DNA of 64,000 bases from Climacium dendroides (GCA_950106755.1 OX467089.1:24657345-24721344), one strand, 5' to 3'; positions 35,345-48,408 are shown, counted from the first letter of the stretch. Translations and numbers: made by a program. The notes: a model not told the origin generated them from the sequence alone.

Positions 35345-37375
35345 ACTTCTTATATTCATCATACATCAACAAGGATTTGTATTACAAGAAGCTTTATTCT
35401 TGTAGCATTAACTTAATTTGTTAGTGAGATAACTATTCACATTTTCCCAAGGTAGTTGTTGTAGATGCAAAGCATCCTCCCTTTTGACAAAAGTCAATGA
35501 AATAAACTTTTATTCATACATCAACTCCTAAAGTTTATGTAAAATTGTATATAAAGAAGGATCTCTATAAAGCCTTCATAATATGAAAATAAAAGAAGTG
35601 TTGCCTCTTTAATGAGACATTTAAGAATATCCTCTACATCAATCTAGTTACATTCTAACCTCATGAAGCTGACCCTCTCTTGAATGTGATGCTCTAGAAT
35701 ATTTTATATGCTTGTCACAGACTATCATTACATGACTTATCAAAAGCCAATGAATTAAACTTTTAAACTTTTACTTGCATTTTAAGAACGATCTTTGTAA
35801 AACCCTCAAAATAGGAAAATAATATCACATACAACTTCACATCACTTCACATTTTTTTCAATCATACAAACATACAAGCAAGCAATCTATAGCCTATAAG
35901 ACCCATCATTTTGACAGCGTCTTCAACGAGATACTCTAAGAATATTTAGCACATTACTCCAAATAGACTTTGATCTCTTGAATTTGACCCTTTCTTCAAT
36001 CATACAAATGCACAAGCAAACAATCTATAGCATGTAAGACGATTATTTTGATAGCATCTTCAATTGGACGCTCCATGAATATCCTCCGTAGCTTGTAAGA
36101 TCCATTATTTTCTTGATTATTTTGACAACCTCTTCAACTAGACATTCCAAGAATATCCTCTATGTCAATCCAAGTACACTATGACCCCATGAATTTGACC
36201 CTTTCTTCAATCATTCAAATGCACAAGTGATCAATTTGTAGCTTGTAAGATTCGTAATTTTGACAAGCCAATTTTGATAGCCTCTTCAATTGGATGCTTC
36301 AAAAATATCCAATACATCAATCTAGGTACATTTTGACCTCTTGAATTTGACCTTTTTTTCAATCATACAAATGCACAAGCGATCAATCTGTAGCCTGTAA
36401 GACCCATCATTTTGATAGCCTCTTCAATTGGATGCTCCAAGAATGTCCTCAACATCAATTCAAGTAGACTTTGACCTCTTGAATTTGACCCTTTCTTCAA
36501 TCACACAAACAAGCAATCTGTAGCATGTAAGATCCATTATTTTGACAGCTTTTTCAACCGGATGCTCTATGAATATCCTCTATAGCTTGTAAGACCCATT
36601 ATTTTGACAGTCTCTTCAATTGGATGCTCCAAGAATATCCTCCATATCAATCTAAGTACACTATGACCCCATGAATTTGATTCTTTCTTCAATCATTCAA
36701 ACGCATAAGTGATCAATCTGTAGCTTGTAAGACTTGTAATTTTGACAGCCTCTTCAATGAGACGTTCTAATCTTGAATATTTGGTACATCAATCTAGGTA
36801 CAAGTGCTCTATCCTCATGAAATTGATCCTTTCTTCAGTATAACATTCTCAAATATCTTGCATGCTTGCCACTAATACTATTATTAGTTGAGGCTTATCC
36901 AAAATCAATGAATTAAACTTTTATTCATTCATCACCCAAAAAATTTATGTGAAATTGCATTTTAAGAGGGATCTTTGTAAAATCCTCAAAGTACCAAAAA
37001 AATATGAGCATGTTGGACTTCACATCACTTAACTTATTCAACTATACAAGCACAAAATAATGTAATCAATTTGTAGACTGTATGCTCTACAATTTTGACA
37101 GACCCATCAATGAGACGTTCTAGAATATCCTACACGTCTGCACCTAGATATCCTACGTGTAGGATATTGACAATTTTGACAGACCCGTCAATGAGATGTT
37201 CTAGAATATCTTACACGTCTGCACCTAGATATCCTACCTAGATATCCTACGTGTAGGATATTGACAATTTTGACAGACCCGTCAAATATCTAGGTGTAGT
37301 CTAGCCTTATGAATTTGACTTTTTCTTCAATGTGACATTCATCAATATCTTGTTCTTCAATGTGACTTTTGGAAA
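35345..37375. repeat. Tandem repeat array 3
   Basis: From about 35,600 the short TTTGACCCTTTCTTCAAT unit repeats roughly eight times, one clear period being 137 bp (36,358 to 36,495). Between 37,080 and 37,300 a different local duplication of about 95-120 bp carries the near-palindrome ATATCCTAC-GT-GTAGGATAT twice. No gene. Confidence 0.75.
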
Positions 37376-37754
37376 TATCGTGTACGCTTGCCACTTATAC
37401 TATCATTTCATTACGTGCAGGACATTTGTCATACCATCATTGCACGTGCACTCTTGTCTCCCGTGCAAACCATTTGACCTCTACTAAAAACTATTTATCA
37501 AGCATTCAAATAAAGGGTTCAATGTGTATTAGATTTTTGGTGCCAATTAAAACCTCCTATAAGTTGAACTTTTTATTCATACATCACCTCCAAATTATTC
37601 TTCCCAATTCTATTTCCCTTAATTATTCTTCCAAATCTTCCGCATTCAAAAAGATAAAAGCATCTGGGGCTTCCCAGGCCGCTTATTTTTATAATACAAA
37701 ACCCACCCGTAATCACTCCTCCACCATTCTCAGATTTCCGGCATCAAATTTTAA
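37376..37754. other. Transition stretch, no gene supported
   Basis: A 134-codon frame (37,369-37,773) has no recognisable domain. Composition moves from AT-rich to mixed. Confidence 0.4.
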
Positions 37755-38344
37755 CCCCGGATTAAGAAACTAACCCTCCCGCTAAGCGGAGACTTTCCCA
37801 CCCCGTGACAAAAATAGCCTCCCCCACTGACCCGCACGTACAAGCAACCCCCTGAGACCCTGATTCCCATTCTCCCGACCCGACCCGACCGGGTCCCACT
37901 GGTGGGCCCCCATCTCCGCGCAGCCCGGAAGGCCGGAAGGCCGGGACCCGCGATCCGGGATGCGGGTGATCGCGCGACCCGCCGGGCCCCGCGGCCATGG
38001 CGTTGCCGCAAGTCCGCTATGGCGAGGCTGGTTTTCGGGGGGAGATCCCATCCCATCCCGCCATCGCTCGCGCACCGAGGTCACGCCACTCCTCAGGCAA
38101 ACTGTAGACTCGGATCCCGGATCTCCAACAGCACAACACATCGCCTTTTTCCATTCGTAGCCTGATTCCCCTGCTACGTTTTTGATTCGCGGAGAAGGGA
38201 GCAGACCGCACTCGAGCAAATGAGGAGCTTTGGGCTCACATTGGAGCTTTCATGGGGTGCAGAAAGCGTTCTGGACTAGGAGGAGGAATGACTGTGTCTT
38301 TGTTTTGAAATCGGCGGGTGCTTTGGCATCAATTTGAGGTTTCG
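37755..38344 (+). promoter_or_regulatory. GC-rich promoter region of the VAP-like gene
   Basis: About 350 bp (37,780-38,130) are strikingly GC- and CpG-rich in an otherwise AT-rich window, with small internal repeats (GGAAGGCC twice, GACCC several times). The overlapping frames here on both strands are a by-product of the GC content. The position upstream of a spliced gene fits a promoter/CpG-rich start region; the transcription start is not located. Confidence 0.45.
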
Positions 38345-38700
38345 GGGGTGCAGCGTTTGAGCGCTAATTGGTTTGCAGACAGTGTTCGTGTGTACTCGCT
38401 ACTTGCACGATGAGTGGTTGTGTATTGGGTTTTTGATCGACGGGTGTTGTTGTTGCTGTTAGGGGAGTTTTGGTCGCAGCGTTTGAGCGCTAATTGGTTT
38501 GCAGAGGGCGGTCGTGTGGACTCGCTACGTGCGCTTTTAATGGTTGTGTTTTGGGTTTCTGATCGACGGGTGTTGTTGTTGCAATTTGGTGCGTTTGAGC
38601 TCTGGTTGCGTATAATTGGGTTGCGGACGTACGATGAATGACTGTCTCCGTGGGTTGCGTTTTCGGTCGCTGATCGGGTTCTGTCCGGGGTTTTGCTGTA
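38345..38700 (+). repeat. Leader tandem repeat, about 128-bp unit, 2-3 copies
   Basis: GCAGCGTTTGAGCGCTAATT occurs at 38,350 and 38,478, each followed by GATCGACGGGTGTTGTTG after about 90 bases. A third, weaker unit begins near 38,590. This lies in the probable 5' leader or promoter of the gene that starts at 39,027. Confidence 0.75.
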
Positions 38701-39026
38701 ACCTCCCCGAGCTCACGTGGTGGGGTGTTTCCAGTGTCAGCATTGGCGCTTTCGTTGCCTAGATAGAATTGGGTTGCAGAGCTATTGCCTTGGCGCTGCA
38801 AAGCTCTTCCCAGGTTCTTGTATTGGGCTGTTTGAGTTGCAGCCATTGAGCTAGAATTGAGTTGCAGACGTCGTTCGCGTGTACTTGCTTGCTATTCAGA
38901 CGCTGAATGCCTGCCTCTTTAGTTCCTGATTGGCGTCAGTTCAAGCTCTGTGAAACTCCGCTGGGAAATGAAGCTCGAACTCAGCGGTTGTAGACTTTTA
39001 AGTTCGCGGTAGCGCCAGTCGTATGT

Positions 39027-42000
39027 ATGGCCCTTTCCGACCAGCGGCCGAACGGAAACGAGTCGACGGTGTCGTCTCCCCAGCCATGGAAGCTGAAGAA
39101 CCTCTGGGAGAAGAAGAAGACTCCACCGAAGACTCCACCGAAGACTCCATCGAAGACTCCCCCGAAGACTCCCCCGAAGTCCCCACCGAAGACTCCACCA
39201 CCCGAGACCGTTGTTCCGTCTGTGAAGTCCTTAGAGGACCAATTTCTAAACAGACCGAATCGGTCAATTCCTGTAACGTTCAAGGTCCGGAAGTACGACG
39301 CGGACGAGAAGGGGAAGTCCATCGAAGTTATTAAGAAACGGTCGTCCCTGGAGGGCAAGTATGAGCTTCCGTTCATTGAAGAGGCGAAGCGGAAAGAGGA
39401 GCTTGCTGCTGCGGCCAAGGCTGCGGAGAAGAACCAGTCGTCGTTGGCCGCATTGAAAGCTATGGTGATGACGAGACGACGACTACGGCTAGATCCCGAG
39501 AAGCACTTGTACTTTCTACGTGAGTTTGTACAAAGTTTCTCACTAATGCTTCGATTCTGATTGCTCCAGTTCCTGCAATATTTGTTGAGCATTTGAGTAG
39601 TGTAAACTGATTCTGTGCGTGTGTAAGGTATGCGCATTCCATAATCACTAATTACTTCTATTACTAAACATAATTTTTTGCAACACACTTTAGCATGCAT
39701 TGTTTGGAAACCCCATGAACAATTTATGAATGTTCAAAATACTGTCTTGAGGTGCACCAAAGACCAACACTAGGCTCTCATAGACTCTCATGTTTTTGAT
39801 TGAGTACATCTTGTGTAATCAATATCTAGGTTCTTAAGATGCTTTTTGGTCCAAATTTATGATGTCTTTTTTGATTATGGGTGTTGCATACCTTAAGTGG
39901 GACGATTTACTCTTCAGAATTCGCTGATGTGGTTGTTGAAGCGGTGGTAACCGGAGGATTTGATGGTTTGAAAATACAGATGATCCCGGACAGCAAGTTT
40001 CAAGTGCAATTAAGATCAAGAATGTCAGTAAAGGACATGTTGCTTTCAAAGTAAGCTCAGTTCTCACACTCATTTACAGTCGGACCTCTTCAATCCGTTT
40101 GTTTGGGGTCTCGAACATGATTATGACTGTTTGAAACCGTAGTGTGTCAAGTTTGCAAAATATTGCTGGATTTCGTTTTAGAGAAGGTCGTGTTGAAGAG
40201 GTCTGAAATTGTACTAAGGTTTAATGTCAGATTGGGTTTAATAGTGAGGAGGTTTTCTTGCTTCTTTTTTCCGAATTTTTAGGTTAACTTTGTGGTCAAG
40301 TCTCTCATGGGTGTGATGTCAAGTGCTCTTTGCTAAAGCTTGAAGACTGGTGGTAATGTCCTGCCTTGAATGCCTTGGAATGAAGACAGTAGTAATCTTC
40401 AAAATTTTATGGTCCCTTGAGGTTTACGTTGGTGGGTTACATTGCCCATTTGGATACCAGAGAAATCAGATTAAAGTTTCGGAATAACCGCTGTAGTAAA
40501 ATTCAATAAATGGAATCTCCTAGTAACTCAATCTGACACCCCTACAGGCTTTATACCAATTTTTGTGCTCTAGATACTCAATGCACAGTTTTAGCAGTGA
40601 ATTGCATTTCCTGTTTTGGCTTGGTTTACAAGATTTTGGTTTGTGTTCCTGAGACAAGATGTGGCGTTGATGTTGCAGTTTCAAACAAACGCTCCTAAGA
40701 GTTGCTTTATGCGCCCAAATAGTGGTGTGCTTGCACCGAAGGAGACCCTCATTGCTACAGGTTATTCGGAGTATAATATTGCAATTTAGCAAAGTATTTT
40801 ACTTTTTGAATGAGGTTTCTGCGTCTGGTCATAATTTCAGAAAAACACTTGCTAAGTTGACATGAAGCAGAGACGACCCCGAAAAAATCTTATCTACGAA
40901 TGCTGGTCAGAGAAGATGATTGTTGTATGAATATCAGATGACGTGAAACACTTTTTCTTAATGTTGAACATCAAGTTTACGACTATGGACACCCATAATT
41001 GTCGCTGACTAAATTGCCACTGACCCTAGAATCTTAGACCAGGGGTACATATTGATGAGGAGGATCTAGACCTGTTATTCATTTGTTCAAGTGTCGGTTT
41101 TTGGTCATGTATCAGTAAAACCTTGAACCTTGCAAACCCTTGCAAACCATATCTAACTAATGCATTCTTTGGTGTGTTGAAACCTCCTTTCATTAGCTTA
41201 TGAAAATTTCACAATACAAACTTTGCTTAGCAATTTTGGGTGTCCCTACCTCAGGTGTCTTTATGCAGACTGGTGATATTACGGGGGTGGCTAATATTAT
41301 TATCATACTGATGATTTTGTGTTGGGAGTGCAGTCATGAAGTTTATTGAACCCGTGGAAGGAGAACAGGAGAGAAAGACCAAAGATAAATTCAAGATACT
41401 TAGCCTGCCAATGGCGGCAGACAAAGTTGAGGAACTCAGTAGTTACGCATCCGAATTGGTAAGGAGAATAATTCATGTTAAAGTAAACCCAAACATCCCA
41501 ACCCAACTGGGTCCCTATACACATTCAATCATTTGTTTAGTCACATCAAGAGCAAGAGCTAAGGTTGGAGGTCCATAAAGCACCCATTTAAGAGCTGAAA
41601 CTGAATTTGGGGAGGTGAAACTTCTTGAAATATTTTTCAGTAAATTATAATTGAAAAACAAGTGAAATTGGCATCTAACCCAAGTCGTTTCATATTTTTT
41701 GGAGCTTCGTGGAATTAGTTATGAATTTTTGAAATGGCATAGGGCCCTAAAATCGCCCCCCTCCTCAAATGTACACATTTTGTACATTGCTGGTACAACA
41801 AAAAAGTAACATGTACAAACAGTGTATATTGGAGGAGGGGGGCGATTTTAGAGCCTGAATGCTTCAAGAACCTCCTACCTTAGTTTGCTAGTATACACAA
41901 AATTATGCATTTTCTGTTAACCATTTCAAAACCGCCTTTTTTTCTAGAAAAGTCAATAACATCTCAATGAGGAAATTTCCACCATTATCTGTTGCAAATG

Positions 42001-42848
42001 CATTAAAAGAAACTCTCGAAACAGTCAAAAATTGGATGCCAAATCCCAGTCCTTTGTCCAGAATTGTTCATTTGAAATCATGCAGGTGCCAATTTGTACA
42101 CCATGGGCACCAGGGTTAAAAGTAGATTTTATTTAAGTGTCTGGCTTGTTTCCTTAGAATAGGAATGCAGCTGCTATTGCTTGCCTTGATACTCTTGTTT
42201 TGTTTTGTTTTGTTTGGGGGGTTGAGTTTTGACTTGTCTTTCTTGATCACCTGAAGTTTGACTATCAAAAGGACTTGGTTGCGGTGGAAAGCATTTTGCG
42301 AGTCATTTACCTTGACCCCAACAAGGCGACTCCTGTAAGCAGCTCTCTAACTGTGCTTAGGTCATTTGTATGTATCATTTTGTAGTTCTCTTTTGGAAGC
42401 AGTTGTAGTCTAGGGATATGTAAGAGGGTTGTAAAACCAACTGGGTTCTAAAATGGTTTAAATGTGCCTATAATGATCATTTTAAACCATAAACGTATGT
42501 CCATATTATATGTCTCAAGTCATATTTTCAAAATAGCTTAAGGCATGTACTGTACAGTACAAGTTGAGCGCATTTGAATTATTTCAGAACCCTGCTGCTT
42601 TTGTAACCCTCCACCTTCGCTCCTGTCCCACTGTCGCAGTCCTGTGGGGTTGGTGTAGTTTGCCAACAAGTACAAGAAAATATTTTGTATACAAGTGCAA
42701 CGTTTTGAACAACATTGTTGAACCATGTTGAATACGTCCTTGGAATAAAACGACTGTTGAAATCTCATGGCTTTAATCATTAAAATCTAATTATTATAAT
42801 ATAATAATAATATCATACATCAAATATTATCAAACCGATCACATTTTT

Positions 42849-42889
<41 letters not shown>

Positions 42890-44745
42890 TGAAGGTAATA
42901 ATATCATATACTTGACATCAATAAGATATATTAAACTACTAGTTTTGAATGTTCAAGTTCATAGTTGCGCACTGTGTTTGTTCTAGTACAACGTTCTCGG
43001 CCGGCAACCTAGGTGCTGGTACTGATTTCAATCAACTTTCATTGCGTTGTCCATGTTCTCTGCACTGGTCTTTGTTTTTCTCAAGAATCGGGGTTTATTG
43101 CTCCGCCTGGTTTACAGGAGCAAGTGAACAGGATCCAAACACGGCTGAAAGAGGCCGAAGCAGCTGATGAAGCTCGCCTGAAGCCTGGAGAAGAGTCGAC
43201 AGTAAATCCTGCAGTGGTGGCGGACGCACTCATAGTTGATCAATGGGTATGTTAACAGTTTCCTTTCCTTTTCGTTTAAGTTTTTTCTTTCTGGAACACA
43301 TGGAAAACTTTTATTCCAGTGCAGTTTCTTCGATGTAGACTCTTGCTCGGGGTTGTAGCGAGTACCGACAACATTGCTTCAAGAATTCTGTGAGCGAATG
43401 AGCTTGTTTGAGCGTGTTACTTTAGTTTTTTCGTGTAGGACTACTTAGTTCCTGCATGACCTGGCCTGGAGCTTAACCATGTGGTCAAAAACTAAAGCAG
43501 TCTCTGGATGCACAGCTGCGTCATCAGGAAAAACAAATATATCGTAATATAGAAGTAAAAAAGTAAGCACAATACTGAAAGGAATATGTCGAAAAATGAT
43601 GATTTGGAATGAAATCATGCAATGACAAGTTAGTTTGGTTTTAGAGATAGGAAGAAGGGTTGCTAATGAAGAGTTCTACGAAGAGGCTTGAGATAGGGAA
43701 ATGGAGCTCCTGTTTATAAAATTAGATTCTTTTTTTTTGTAATGAGGACCACCCAGTCTAGAGCTAGAGGCAGGAGGGTCAGGCTCCCCCATGCAAATAG
43801 GCCCTTTGCAACTGCTACACTGATTTGTCGTATGAGTGAGGGGGTGAAATTAGCATCACCTAGAAAAGTAGTGTCACCACAAAATTTTACTTTTGTGGAA
43901 ACTTGGACGACAAATACAATAGTAGTTCAATAATTTAAAATAACATGACTTTGGTAAATTAATGTCATATGCACTATTAGGACAAATCCTTGTTGTCCTG
44001 GTTTCTTGGGTATTGCAAAGGGGGAGAGGAACAGATGAACCGACTTTTAATATGCACCAACCTTGAAAAGAGGTTGGAGTTATTTCTCTCTTCTCTCCGG
44101 AGAGAAACCTCAAGGCATGTCACTCTCAGATTTAGGTTTAACATATTTGGGAACTTAATACCTTCCTGCAGTTTTCCATTAGAGTTTTGTCTGATAGGTT
44201 TGCTCCATGACTGATTTCATATTATTGTGTGATTGATCTGCGTTCATGGTAATGTTGTTAATAGCTTTAGTCCTATTTGAAGAATAGCCAACTCTGTAAA
44301 AGCCAAAGGCAAGGATATCAACTCCTAGGGGACTTTTCTCAAATATTTTAGATCGCAAGTGAGACGGCCAACATGGCCTAGCAGCCTCATTACATAGCTT
44401 ACTCTGCTTGCTATACTTTGTATGGTTTGTGATTTAAGGTCGTCTTGAAAAAGCACCTTGAAATTTCAAGATCCGGTGTCTTCATGTGTAAGGGTCTTGA
44501 AACGATTGGGCTTGGAGAAAGAACCCGTATTTTAAGTATGCTAGGTTCCTCTTAAAACCCTCTCGAGTATAAATCAGCCCAAGTTGGGAAGTTGCATGCC
44601 TATGCCAAAGGGAAGGATCGTGTTTGCTTGCTAGAAATCTTTCGTTTCTCAAGCCATTTCTCAGTGACTGGTGTTTGTTTGCTGTGCCTTTCAGAGGAAA
44701 CAAAGAGAGAAATTCAAACGGCAACAAGTTCAAGGCGGAGGTTAA
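39027..44745 (+). CDS. MSP-domain (VAP/PapD-like) protein, seven exons
   Basis: Exons 39,027-39,519; 39,980-40,050; 40,679-40,760; 41,334-41,458; 42,257-42,334; 43,118-43,246; 44,695-44,745. All introns are GT-AG and the phases close, giving 342 residues. After a Lys-Thr-Pro-Pro repeat (residues about 31-60), the MSP domain starts at LRLDPEKHLYF and runs through SSAIKIKNVSKGHVAFKFQT, APKSCFMRPNSGVLAPKE and KFIEPVEGE to KFKILSLPM. A family-typical tail follows: VESILRVIYLDP, a coiled-coil-like RIQTRLKEAEAADEARLK, then ALIVDQW and a basic end. VAP MSP domains bind FFAT-type motifs and tether partners to the ER. No C-terminal membrane anchor is seen, so this resembles the soluble plant PapD-like group. 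The protein could be cytosolic or recruited through partners. Confidence 0.9.
39111..39205 (+). repeat. 12-bp coding minisatellite (KTPP repeat)
   Basis: Units of AAGACTCCACCG and close variants repeat about eight times inside exon 1 of the VAP-like gene, coding a Lys-Thr-Pro-Pro tract. The alternative frame gives an acidic Glu-Asp-Ser repeat, which is a shadow. Low-complexity proline-directed Thr/Ser sites could be phosphorylated; this is inference. Confidence 0.85.
41741..41856. mobile_element. 116-bp MITE in intron 4 of the VAP-like gene
   Basis: Two arms of about 45 bp pair, including a perfect 20-bp stretch CTAAAATCGCCCCCCTCCTC and its reverse complement. The GC-rich ends stand out from the AT-rich intron. 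No target duplication is fixed. Confidence 0.82.
42852..42887. repeat. (AT)n microsatellite
   Basis: About 18 AT units in intron 5 of the VAP-like gene. Confidence 0.95.
43841..43990. repeat. Dispersed repeat fragment in VAP-like intron 6
   Basis: Matches 16,299-16,452, sharing ATCACCTA, TTAATGTCATA and CACTATTAGGACA. Confidence 0.55.
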
Positions 44746-46804
44746 GAGTTGTGGACTACTCCGTATCTTAGACCTGAGAGTGACCCAGTTGCCTTATAAA
44801 CTGGAACCTTCACGGAGTTCACTTGTACATTCTTCTACTAGAATTACTCTAAAGTTATTTCTTCGTCATTTGGGAGAAACCTCACTCCTGGAGCTGGCTC
44901 CGGGTTCTATAGATTGTGAACAGTATATGCAGGATATAGCCTAGAACCTCCTTTTTCTAGATTCTTTTCGCTCAGGTTGGCAGTACGGCAGATGGGCAGA
45001 AAAAGATTCGACGCAGTGAGGGACCAGCTGTCGGTCTTGCAAACCAAACGGTCTGCTTTGGCGCACTTGGAGAACTGAATTTCACGGCATGTCCGTCCAG
45101 GTTCCATGTGCCTTGCATTTGACATGTTTGAAATTTTGGAAGGTTTCGTACCAACTGAACTCATGGAGATGACCGACAACTCCTATCTACGTAGAAATAT
45201 TCTTTAAGTTTATGCTTTACGGATGACTCTTCCCGGCTTTATTTAGATGATTATGATTCCTATTCTTAGTTTCTGTTTTACGACTGAGGTAGTTTTGTTT
45301 TTTATGAAGATGGCAGGTAATCTTAAAGGATGGTGGGACTCTCAAAGAGTACTCATGTACTCTGTAAAACTCAGTCCCTGCCTGTGTGCTACTTCGTCAG
45401 TAAAGGTTCCACCTTATGTTTTGTTCACTTTGTATTTGTTTTTATCTGTTCCTGTGGTACTGTGTCAGATCAGTGTCTCAGATGGTTCTTACAACATCAA
45501 ATGTGCCATTTAGCCCTTAAGTGCTCATACGTCCATTCATTGGACGAGGAACGGAGGGTTTGCAGGCACTCTTTAAGTAGTCTGAAAAGACATCTTTCCT
45601 TAACCCATAAAGAACGTTGTGGCCATTTTTGGGTCGATGAATGAGAGAATCCTTGTGTGTAGGATAGAGTGCAGCTATTTATCCTCAAAATTTATCCTCA
45701 AAATTTTGCCTCAAAAATTTTGCATGAAAAGGGGAGGTCTTGTATAGTGGTTTGACTTTGAATGAGTGCTTTTGGATTTTTTGGAATCAACTATTCACAC
45801 AATGTCAAAAGGGATGATTTCCATGGTCATAGGCCCGTCCTTTTAAGGGTTAATGACTAATTTCATGAAATTGCTATAAATGATATTTTTGTACAAAGAT
45901 ATACTATAAGCAAAGATGTGCTAAAATTCAAAAAAGGATTGAGATGTTCAAGGGTTAAACTCATTGTAAGTGACTTGAAGTGAACTTAAATGACACAAGC
46001 ATCACTTTGTACAAAGATATAAGCAAAAATGTGCTAAAATTTGAAAAAAGATTGAGGAGTTAAAGGATTAAAGTCACTCAAAATGAGTACAAAGATATAA
46101 ACAAAAATGCACTAAAATTTGAAAAAGGATCAAAGAGTTTAAGGATTAGAGTCACTCAAAGTAAGCTTAGTGTTAGTGAAATGATAGGGGCATTACCTTG
46201 ATCATCAACTAAAGAATTTTTCCTTCACTAGATAAATAGTTGTACTTCTTGTTTTTTGTTTCTATAGGAGCATGGAACTTATAAATGTCAATGCATAAAA
46301 AAATTGCAACAAGCAACTTAGATCTATTTGAAGAATGTCAATGAAATTACTTCATAAGATTTCACATTGTTCTTCATATAATATTTTACGTTGTGAAGAA
46401 ATTTCATATTAATTGGATTTTCTTGTTGTTATGTACCAATATATCTTTTTTTCTTGCTAAAAATGTTATATCAAATCACAAAATTTCATAAAATCTATAG
46501 AAAATTTTCATATTGATAAATAACATGTAGTCGCATGCAATAAAATTATAAGATTGAAACTTGAATATAAATTAAACAACTAGTGATTGATGTTGGACCC
46601 TTTTGTAATAGAGCTAGTCCCTTTTTACCCGTGCATCCAAATTTTCATTGGTCATTATGTTGAGCATGCTATAGGGGCTTAAAAATTTTATTTTTTTGTT
46701 GGAGATATTTACAAAAATTACATCCAATGGACATCCAAATATTCAAACTTGGGAGTCAAAAGTTATAATTTATTTTTATTTGAAGGTTGAAATCAAGTAG
46801 TTTC

Positions 46805-46871
<67 letters not shown>

Positions 46872-47473
46872 AATAGAATCCATATATATACATGAGACTT
46901 TGATAGAATACATTGTAATTAGTGAGATGAAAGAAATGAGAATTTTTATATTGTCAATACTTAAGTCAACTTCTAGCACTAAGAATATATGTGTTTCATT
47001 CTTAAACTTGTTTTTTATTTATTCTTTTAAAATAAAGAATTTCATAATATATGGATTCATTACTTAAACATTTTTGGCTCTTGCCTTTGAAAATCCCCTA
47101 TTCTATGGCAAAATTATAGTTTCTTCTTCAATCAAGTGGCCCTTTCTACTTAAGAAAATCAATTCATGTGATCTCTTTGTGAAATTTGGTAGAATCAAAC
47201 TAAACTATTATATGCCTAGAAGTAATCATCTTTCAATTAAAAGAATAAAGATACCGTGAAAGATACATTGAAACACTTTAATTTTCCTATACTCTTTCAT
47301 ATACGGTATAAGAAATGGTTTGTCCATATTGAATAATAATTAGAATTTGAAAACAAATTGTATACTACCATTTCCATAAGTATAGTGTCCTTATGTTAAA
47401 TAAGTCTCATCTTTTGGAAAATTTTCTTGTTTAATGATTTTTATTTGGAAACTTATTGTACAATGGGAATTTT
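44746..47473. other. 3' flank of the VAP-like gene and AT-rich repeats
   Basis: 44,746-45,650 has mixed composition and probably includes the 3' untranslated region. At 45,893-46,170 a phrase TACAAAGATATA followed by AAAATGTGCTAAAATTTGAAAAA occurs three times with uneven spacing. A long (AT)n microsatellite lies at 46,810-46,868. No gene is supported; short frames lack domains. Confidence 0.5.
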
Positions 47474-48408
47474 TTAATCTCTAAAGGAATCAATTGTCCC
47501 CTCAAGAGACAATATGGATTTTGGGCAGGTTCTTATGACCTCAATTTTTAATGAAACTTTTTCATAAGATAAAAAGAGTTCTCAACTTTGTGGAAATATA
47601 ATTTTTATTTCAATTGGTGCCCAGGAGCAAAATTTATGCCATCCTAAATATAATTTGCATGTCATTGGGTAGAAAAAAAATCCACAAACACTTTAAATTA
47701 AATTTTCTTTTTTCTCATAGATCGTATTTTTTCTACATGTGAAACTTTGATACATTCCATTTGGATTAGTGGTGTGAAAGTTATGAACAATCTTGTTTTG
47801 GGGGCAATCTAAGCATCTTCTTGAAAAAATAACTTATAGGAAAAACTTTTGAATGCGATTTTTACAATTTGAAAATAAAAAAATAAAAAAATGCTTGACT
47901 AAGTTAAGTTTGCTTGCCAAGAGAATCTCACCATTGGGAGTATTGTATTTAAATCCCATCTTAGAGCTATTGATGATTTAGTTTTTCTTTCAATTGTGGA
48001 CTTAACTTCTACAAAATAATTTTTTAAAGAATGAAAATCAAGCATTTTTTTTTAATTTTTTTCTTTGAGAATTTTTTTAGACTTTCAACTCAATTCTTCA
48101 ATACAAATTTGTTTAATTCAAAGTCTATAGTACAAAAAATTCCACAAATGATGGTCACAGTCATCTGAAATTGTAGGTCACTGTTCAAAAAACTATCTTC
48201 TCTAACTTTGAATGCTAATATCTCCCAATTTGTTTGATCAAACTTCATGAAAATTTTACTACATGATTTCATATAAGAAAAGTACAAGATCCTATAGTTA
48301 GATTCTATAAAAACTTTTGTTTTGTTTTGTTTCTTGGATGAATGCAAGAGAAACGATATTTTTGAGTGGTTTTTGACATAAAAATGGTCTTGGTCCTTTA
48401 GGGGTTAA
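47474..48408. mobile_element. Non-autonomous transposon with CCTTTAGGGGTTAA end
   Basis: The left end TTAATCTCTAAAGGA and the reverse complement of the right end, TTAACCCCTAAAGGACC, form short terminal inverted repeats. The interior resembles the cluster at 33,141-35,344 (GATTTTGGGCAGGTT, TGACCTCAAT, TTTAATTTTTATTT-like phrases at the left; GAATGCTAATATCT near the right). No transposase is seen. Confidence 0.6.

Noticed and set aside
19550..37370. Regularly spaced repeats considered as a CRISPR-like array
   Set aside because: Units are about 137 bp, diverged and without unique spacers, in a plant nuclear setting.
37751..38219. Several long overlapping frames in the GC-rich block
   Set aside because: High GC removes stop codons in all frames; the peptides are low complexity and no splice or domain evidence supports them.
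39023..39334. Acidic EDSTEDST frame in exon 1 of the VAP-like gene
   Set aside because: Alternative frame of the 12-bp minisatellite; the KTPP frame joins the MSP domain with correct splice phases.
46810..46868. Long AT run considered as a replication origin or matrix attachment site
   Set aside because: A simple (AT)n microsatellite; nothing further supports a function.
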